A stretch of DNA of 50,243 bases from Candidatus Marithrix sp. (GTDB lineage Bacteria > Pseudomonadota > Gammaproteobacteria > Beggiatoales > Beggiatoaceae): the NCBI GenBank assembly GCA_016744775.1, contig JADGDS010000007.1:184890-235132 (forward strand), given 5' to 3'. Both the position numbers and the translations under genes were made by a program. Below the pieces are notes generated by a model. That model was given only the letters and a program-made list of their open reading frames with translations. It had not been told where the DNA came from and did no database searches. The stretch's first letter is position 1. Every line of letters starts with the position of its first letter. This document shows, piece by piece, positions 45,519 through 50,243 of this stretch.

Positions 45519-48500
45519 TTACCCCTTTTGTTGTAATAAGGCTCGTTTATAATCTGTAGGCATGACTTTTATAAAACGTGGCAAATAGTCGTTCCAATTA
45601 TCTAATATCATTTGAGCGCGACTACTATTGGTATAATGCAAATGTTTTTCAATCAAACCTTTTAGATGCTCTGGTTCATCAATTGCTTCTAATTCGACCA
45701 TTGACATATTACAACATTTATCAAAATTACCAACTTCATCAAGAACATAAGCTATACCTCCACTCATACCAGCAGCAAAGTTGCGTCCAGTTGAGCCAAG
45801 TACTACTACACGTCCACCGGTCATATATTCACAACCATGATCGCCTACACCTTCAACAACAGCAGTTGCTCCAGAGTTTCTAACAGCAAAACGTTCACCA
45901 GCAATTCCTCTGAAATAACATTCGCCGCTAATCGCGCCATAAAGTACAGTGTTACCAACTATGATATTTTCTTCTGGAATAATTGGAGATTCTTTAGGAG
46001 GATAAATAACTAAACGTCCGCCGCTTAATCCTTTACCAACATAGTCATTACCTTCACCAACCAATTCAATGCTAACACCATGCGCGACAAATGCTCCAAA
46101 ACTTTGTCCAGCACAACCAGTAGCCTTAATAGAAATCGTATCTTCTGCTAAGCCAGCATGTCCATAACGTTTCGCTACTTCACCTGATAGCATTGCTCCA
46201 AAGCTACGATTATAGTTGTGAATTGCTGTTTCAATTTTGACTGGAGTACGATTTTCTAATGCCGCTTGTGCTTGCTGTATTAATTCTTGATCTTTAGCTT
46301 TATCTAAACCATGATCTTGAGTTTCACAATTATATTGTGCTACATCATCAGCAACTTTAGGACGATATAAAATACGTGATAAATCAAGTCCTTTAGCTTT
46401 CCAATGTGAAATGGCGCGATTCATATCTAGCTTATCAGAACGTCCAATCATTTCATTAAAGCTGCGGAAACCTAGTTTTGCCATCAATTCCCGTACATCT
46501 TCAGCTACAAACATGAAATAGTTGACGATATGTTCTGGTTGACCAGTAAATAGTTTGCGTAATTCAGGTCTTTGAGTAGCAATACCAACTGGGCAAGTAT
46601 TAAGATGACATTTACGCATCATCAAGCAACCTTCCACAATTAAGGCTATGGTAGCAAAACCAATTTCATCTGCACCCAGCAATGCCGCGATTATAACGTC
46701 GCGCCCTGTACGTATTCCACCATCAGTTTGTACTGCGGTACGTCCACGTAATTTATTTAAAATTAAGGTTTGATGAGTTTCTGATAAACCAATTTCCCAA
46801 GGTGAACCAGCGTGTTTAATAGAAGTAACTGGGCTAGCACCAGTACCACCATCATAACCAGAAATAGTAATATGATCAGCATGAGCTTTGGCTACGCCTG
46901 CCGCTACTGTACCAACACCAAGTTCTGAAACCAATTTGACGCTAATTCTAGCTTTAGGATTAACATTTTTTAAATCATGAATCAATTGCGCTAAGTCTTC
47001 AATTGAATAAATATCATGATGTGGTGGTGGAGAAATCAATCCTACGCCGGGAGTTGAATGACGTACTTGAGCAATCACTTTATCAACTTTATGCCCCGGT
47101 AATTGTCCACCTTCGCCCGGTTTCGCGCCTTGAGAAATTTTAATTTGAATATCATCAGCATTTACTAGATATTCAGCCGTGACACCAAAACGCCCAGAAG
47201 CTACCTGTTTAATTGCAGAACGTTTAGAATCTCCATTTTCTAATGGCGTAAAGCGTTCAACTTGTTCACCACCTTCACCGGTATTGGATTTACCACCAAT
47301 GCGATTCATAGCAATAGCTAAAGTACTATGCGCCTCTTCAGAAATCGAACCAAATGACATAGCACCAGTAGCAAAGCGTTTCACAATTTCTGACGCTGGT
47401 TCAACTTCGTCTAATGGTACTGCTTGTGATTCATCAAATTTAAAATCAAACAAGCTACGTAAATTTAAGCCTTGTTCATTGATTTCTTTAGCAAATTCAT
47501 CATATAGTTTTCTATCATTGCTACGAGTTGCATGTTGCAATTTAGCAATCGTTTCTGGTGTCCAAACATGCTCTTCACCACGCAGACGATAGGCATATTC
47601 ACCACCAACATCTAAGGCATTGCGATATATTGGATTATCACCAAAAGCTAAACGGTGTTTACGTACAGTTTCTTCAGCTATTTCAGCTAAGCCTACACCT
47701 GAAGTTTTACAATTAGTACCAGTGAAATATTGGTCTAAGAATTCATCAGAAAGTCCAATCGCATCAAAAATTTGGGCACCACAATAAGATTGATAAGTAG
47801 AAATACCCATTTTGGACATAACTTTTAACATGCCCTTATTAACAGCTTTAATATAGCGTTGTTGAATTTCAGCTTCAGTTAATTGCAGACTATTTCTAAT
47901 AGCTAACAAACTATCAAATGCCAAATAAGGATTAATCGCTTCTGCACCATAAGCCGCTAATAAGCAAAAATGCTGAACTTCACGAGTTTCACCAGTTTCA
48001 ACTACTAATCCAGATTCAGTACGCAAACCTTGCTTGATTAAATGATGATGAACCGCTGAAGTAGCCAATAATGAAGGTATTGGAATATAATCGCTATTTA
48101 CTCCGCGATCAGATAATATTAAAATATTATTACCTGCTAATACAGCCTGTTCAGCTTGATCGCACAAAGCCTTCAGTGCTAATTCCATGCCTTCGGCACC
48201 ATAACACATACTTAAAGTTTTATTACGAAATGCACCATTAGTACGTGCTTCAATACCTCGTACTTTTTCCAAATCCACATTAGTTAAAATCGGTTGAGCA
48301 ACCTCTAGCCGCTTTTGTAAAAAGTCACCGTTATTTAAACCCAACAAATTTGGGCGTGGACCAATTAAAGATACTAATGACATAACCAATTCTTCTCGAA
48401 TTGGATCAATCGCTGGATTAGTAACTTGAGCAAAACTTTGTTTAAAATAATCAAACAATAAACGTGGGCGATCTGATAAAACCGCTAGCGGCGAATCTAT

Positions 48501-49997
48501 TCCCATAGAACCTAAAGGATCTTGTCCACCTACAACCATTGGTATTAAAAAGCATTTTAAATCTTCTTGAGTATAACCAAAGGCTTGTTGACGATCTAAC
48601 AAGGTTTCTTTATTAGGTGGCATTGCCGCTACTTCAGACGGTAAATTCTCTAACAGAATTTGAGTTTCATTTAACCACTGTTGATAAGGCAGACTATTTG
48701 ACAATTGTCCTTTTAATTCTGCATCATCAATAATACGCCCTTCTTCAGTATCGATTAAGAACATTTTACCGGGCTGCAAACGCCATTTTTTAATGATTTT
48801 ATCTTCAGGAATGTTTAAAACACCCATTTCTGATGCCATAACCACAATATCATCATTGGTTATTAAATAACGCGCTGGACGTAAGCCATTTCGATCTAAA
48901 GTAGCACCAATTTGACGACCATCGGTAAAAGCAACAGCGGCTGGACCATCCCAAGGCTCCATTAAAGCGGCATGATATTCATAAAAAGCGCGGCGTTTTT
49001 CATCCATTAAAGGATTACCAGCCCATGCTTCAGGAATCAATATCATCATAGCCTGCCCTAAAGAATAACCACCAGCAAGCAATAATTCTAAAGCATTATC
49101 AAAACAAGCAGAATCTGATTGTCCTTCGGCAATTAAAGGCCATAATTTATCTAAGTCATCACCCAATAACGATGAAGCCATAGAATTACGACGAGCTGCC
49201 ATCCAATTAATATTACCGCGTACAGTGTTGATTTCACCATTATGAGCAATCATGCGGAAAGGCTGAGCCAAATCCCAAGTTGGAAATGTATTAGTAGAAA
49301 AGCGTTGATGTACTAATGCTAAGGAAGTTACCATGCGCTCATCTAACAAGTCAGGAAAATAAGCTCCAACTTGATCTGCCAATAACATTCCTTTATACAA
49401 CAAAGTACGTGAAGAGAAAGAAGGAATATAAAAATGACTATAATCAAGTTCCAACTCATCACGTACTCTATGCTCAATAACCTTACGAATCACAAACAAT
49501 TTGCGTTCAAAAGCATCTTGATCGGCACAATTATCACCTTTAGCGATAAAAACCTGTTTAATAACAGGCTCAATAACTTTAACGCTTTCGCCAATAACAC
49601 TATTATTCGTAGGAACATCGCGCCAAGTTAATAGTTTTTGTCCCTCAACCGCTATAACATAAGCGATTAAAGCCTCACAAATAGCACGTTTTTCCTTATC
49701 ACGAGGCAAAAAGATCATACCAACCGCATAATCACCTACTGACGGCAGACTAATATCAAGATTAGCACGTAAAAAGGCATCAGGCGTTTGAATAAGGATA
49801 CCAGCACCATCACCAGCAAGAGGATCAGCACCTACAGCCCCACGATGAGTAATGTTTTTAAGAATTTCCAAACCCTGAATAACAATACTATGATTTTTAT
49901 GACCTTTGATATGAGCAATAAAGCCAACACCACAAGCATCACGTTCATAACAAGGATCATAGAGACCCTGCTTAGGTGGCAAAGCACTGTGACTCAT
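45519..49997 (-). CDS. gltB: Glutamate synthase (NADPH) large subunit
   Basis: GltB hydrolyses glutamine and transfers the ammonia to 2-oxoglutarate, making two glutamates. The 1492-residue precursor has a 21-residue propeptide ending before Cys22 (CGVGF), the N-terminal nucleophile of the class II amidotransferase domain, the central and FMN domains ([23 protein letters not shown]), the 3Fe-4S cysteines in [13 protein letters not shown] and a C-terminal beta-helix (GxxxG repeats such as [11 protein letters not shown]). A ribosome-binding site (GGAGG) precedes the start. Together with GlnA it completes the GS-GOGAT cycle. Confidence 0.99.
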   Translation of the reverse strand: MSHSALPPKQGLYDPCYERDACGVGFIAHIKGHKNHSIVIQGLEILKNITHRGAVGADPLAGDGAGILIQTPDAFLRANLDISLPSVGDYAVGMIFLPRDKEKRAICEALIAYVIAVEGQKLLTWRDVPTNNSVIGESVKVIEPVIKQVFIAKGDNCADQDAFERKLFVIRKVIEHRVRDELELDYSHFYIPSFSSRTLLYKGMLLADQVGAYFPDLLDERMVTSLALVHQRFSTNTFPTWDLAQPFRMIAHNGEINTVRGNINWMAARRNSMASSLLGDDLDKLWPLIAEGQSDSACFDNALELLLAGGYSLGQAMMILIPEAWAGNPLMDEKRRAFYEYHAALMEPWDGPAAVAFTDGRQIGATLDRNGLRPARYLITNDDIVVMASEMGVLNIPEDKIIKKWRLQPGKMFLIDTEEGRIIDDAELKGQLSNSLPYQQWLNETQILLENLPSEVAAMPPNKETLLDRQQAFGYTQEDLKCFLIPMVVGGQDPLGSMGIDSPLAVLSDRPRLLFDYFKQSFAQVTNPAIDPIREELVMSLVSLIGPRPNLLGLNNGDFLQKRLEVAQPILTNVDLEKVRGIEARTNGAFRNKTLSMCYGAEGMELALKALCDQAEQAVLAGNNILILSDRGVNSDYIPIPSLLATSAVHHHLIKQGLRTESGLVVETGETREVQHFCLLAAYGAEAINPYLAFDSLLAIRNSLQLTEAEIQQRYIKAVNKGMLKVMSKMGISTYQSYCGAQIFDAIGLSDEFLDQYFTGTNCKTSGVGLAEIAEETVRKHRLAFGDNPIYRNALDVGGEYAYRLRGEEHVWTPETIAKLQHATRSNDRKLYDEFAKEINEQGLNLRSLFDFKFDESQAVPLDEVEPASEIVKRFATGAMSFGSISEEAHSTLAIAMNRIGGKSNTGEGGEQVERFTPLENGDSKRSAIKQVASGRFGVTAEYLVNADDIQIKISQGAKPGEGGQLPGHKVDKVIAQVRHSTPGVGLISPPPHHDIYSIEDLAQLIHDLKNVNPKARISVKLVSELGVGTVAAGVAKAHADHITISGYDGGTGASPVTSIKHAGSPWEIGLSETHQTLILNKLRGRTAVQTDGGIRTGRDVIIAALLGADEIGFATIALIVEGCLMMRKCHLNTCPVGIATQRPELRKLFTGQPEHIVNYFMFVAEDVRELMAKLGFRSFNEMIGRSDKLDMNRAISHWKAKGLDLSRILYRPKVADDVAQYNCETQDHGLDKAKDQELIQQAQAALENRTPVKIETAIHNYNRSFGAMLSGEVAKRYGHAGLAEDTISIKATGCAGQSFGAFVAHGVSIELVGEGNDYVGKGLSGGRLVIYPPKESPIIPEENIIVGNTVLYGAISGECYFRGIAGERFAVRNSGATAVVEGVGDHGCEYMTGGRVVVLGSTGRNFAAGMSGGIAYVLDEVGNFDKCCNMSMVELEAIDEPEHLKGLIEKHLHYTNSSRAQMILDNWNDYLPRFIKVMPTDYKRALLQQKG

Positions 49998-50035
49998 TAT
50001 CTAACCTCCAAAAAAAGTGGGTGAAAAAGTCTCTT

Positions 50036-50064
50036 ATTATATTCTAGTTGTGTGGTGGTGTCAT
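50036..50064 (-). promoter_or_regulatory. Predicted gltBD promoter
   Basis: On the minus strand ATGACA (50059-50064) and TATAAT (50036-50041) are separated by 17 bases, 38 bases ahead of the gltB start. Five of six and six of six positions match the sigma-70 consensus. Beyond it, 50065-50243 holds no gene that I can recognise; a segment beginning GTAGGTTGGGCTGACGAGC at about 50129 resembles dispersed repeats of other genomes. Confidence 0.65.
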
Positions 50065-50243
50065 CTGTGTTTTAAATAACGCAAGTTATGGAAGGTGAAT
50101 TATGTAAATATTCTTGATTTAAGCTTGTAGGTTGGGCTGACGAGCTTTGTGCATAACATCAGTTAATCAAAATGGAACAGATTCTTCTGAAGTGTAGTTT
50201 TTATTTGGGTCATCAGATTCATAAACAGGGATTTTTTTAATAA

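Noticed and set aside
45578..49631. Plus-strand frames inside gltB and gltD
   Set aside because: They are antisense shadows of well-supported genes.

Overview
The window is a low-GC (about one third G+C by eye) gammaproteobacterial chromosome segment. Ribosomal RNA, RecA, AlaS, GlnA with the LYDLP adenylylation loop, GuaA, RimO and GltBD are all of gammaproteobacterial type. The response regulator plus MBL pair, the formylglycine-generating-enzyme-like protein and the many intergenic palindromes suggest a Thiotrichales/Beggiatoaceae-like sulfur bacterium. That placement is an inference, not a demonstration.

Layout: 0-3 kb is the 3' part of an rRNA operon (23S, 5S, terminator). 3-10.5 kb holds a hybrid histidine kinase, yicC-gmk, queA, tRNA-Leu(CAA), three poorly known genes and recA-recX; alaS follows (10.5-13.0). 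13.1-16.3 is an accessory module (AAA-like/PD-(D/E)XK protein and an FGE-fold protein with a variable-region-like C-terminus) ending in a decayed copy of the alaS 3' end. 16.3-21.1 has glnA, an AAA/DUF4143 ATPase, a secreted protein resembling vitelline membrane outer layer protein I, and a CDF metal transporter. 21.1-22.4 is a wrecked DarT-DarG toxin-antitoxin locus between two exact 37-bp direct repeats. 22.4-25.6 has a two-gene ABC exporter and guaA. 25.7-30.6 has a very large BrxC/PglY-like ATPase, a UPF0175/DUF3368 toxin-antitoxin pair and a decayed copy of the ATPase 3' end. 30.6-38.2 carries a 5'-nucleotidase, rimO, an orphan ccmB, birA-coaX-SPOR-receiver-MBL. 38.3-41.6 is a cluster of five small secreted curlin-repeat-like proteins followed by a protein joining curlin repeats to an autotransporter beta-barrel. 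41.6-44.1 is a relic-rich stretch with a decayed gltD 3' end, palindromic elements, a truncated antitoxin and a YcaQ-type glycosylase gene. gltD-gltB close the window.

Two things stand out. First, the curlin/autotransporter cluster looks like a curli-like surface fibre system with its own outer-membrane anchor; no CsgG/E/F gene is in view. Second, accessory (mostly toxin-antitoxin or defence-like) cargo sits at four places between an intact housekeeping or neighbouring gene and a duplicated, usually decayed, copy of flanking sequence (alaS, the large ATPase gene and gltD 3' ends, and the leader of the ABC operon). No transposase or integrase is visible, so this looks like a repeated mode of cargo acquisition. 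The FGE-like protein also has a C-terminus with the composition of a diversity-generating-retroelement variable region, although no reverse transcriptase lies in the window.
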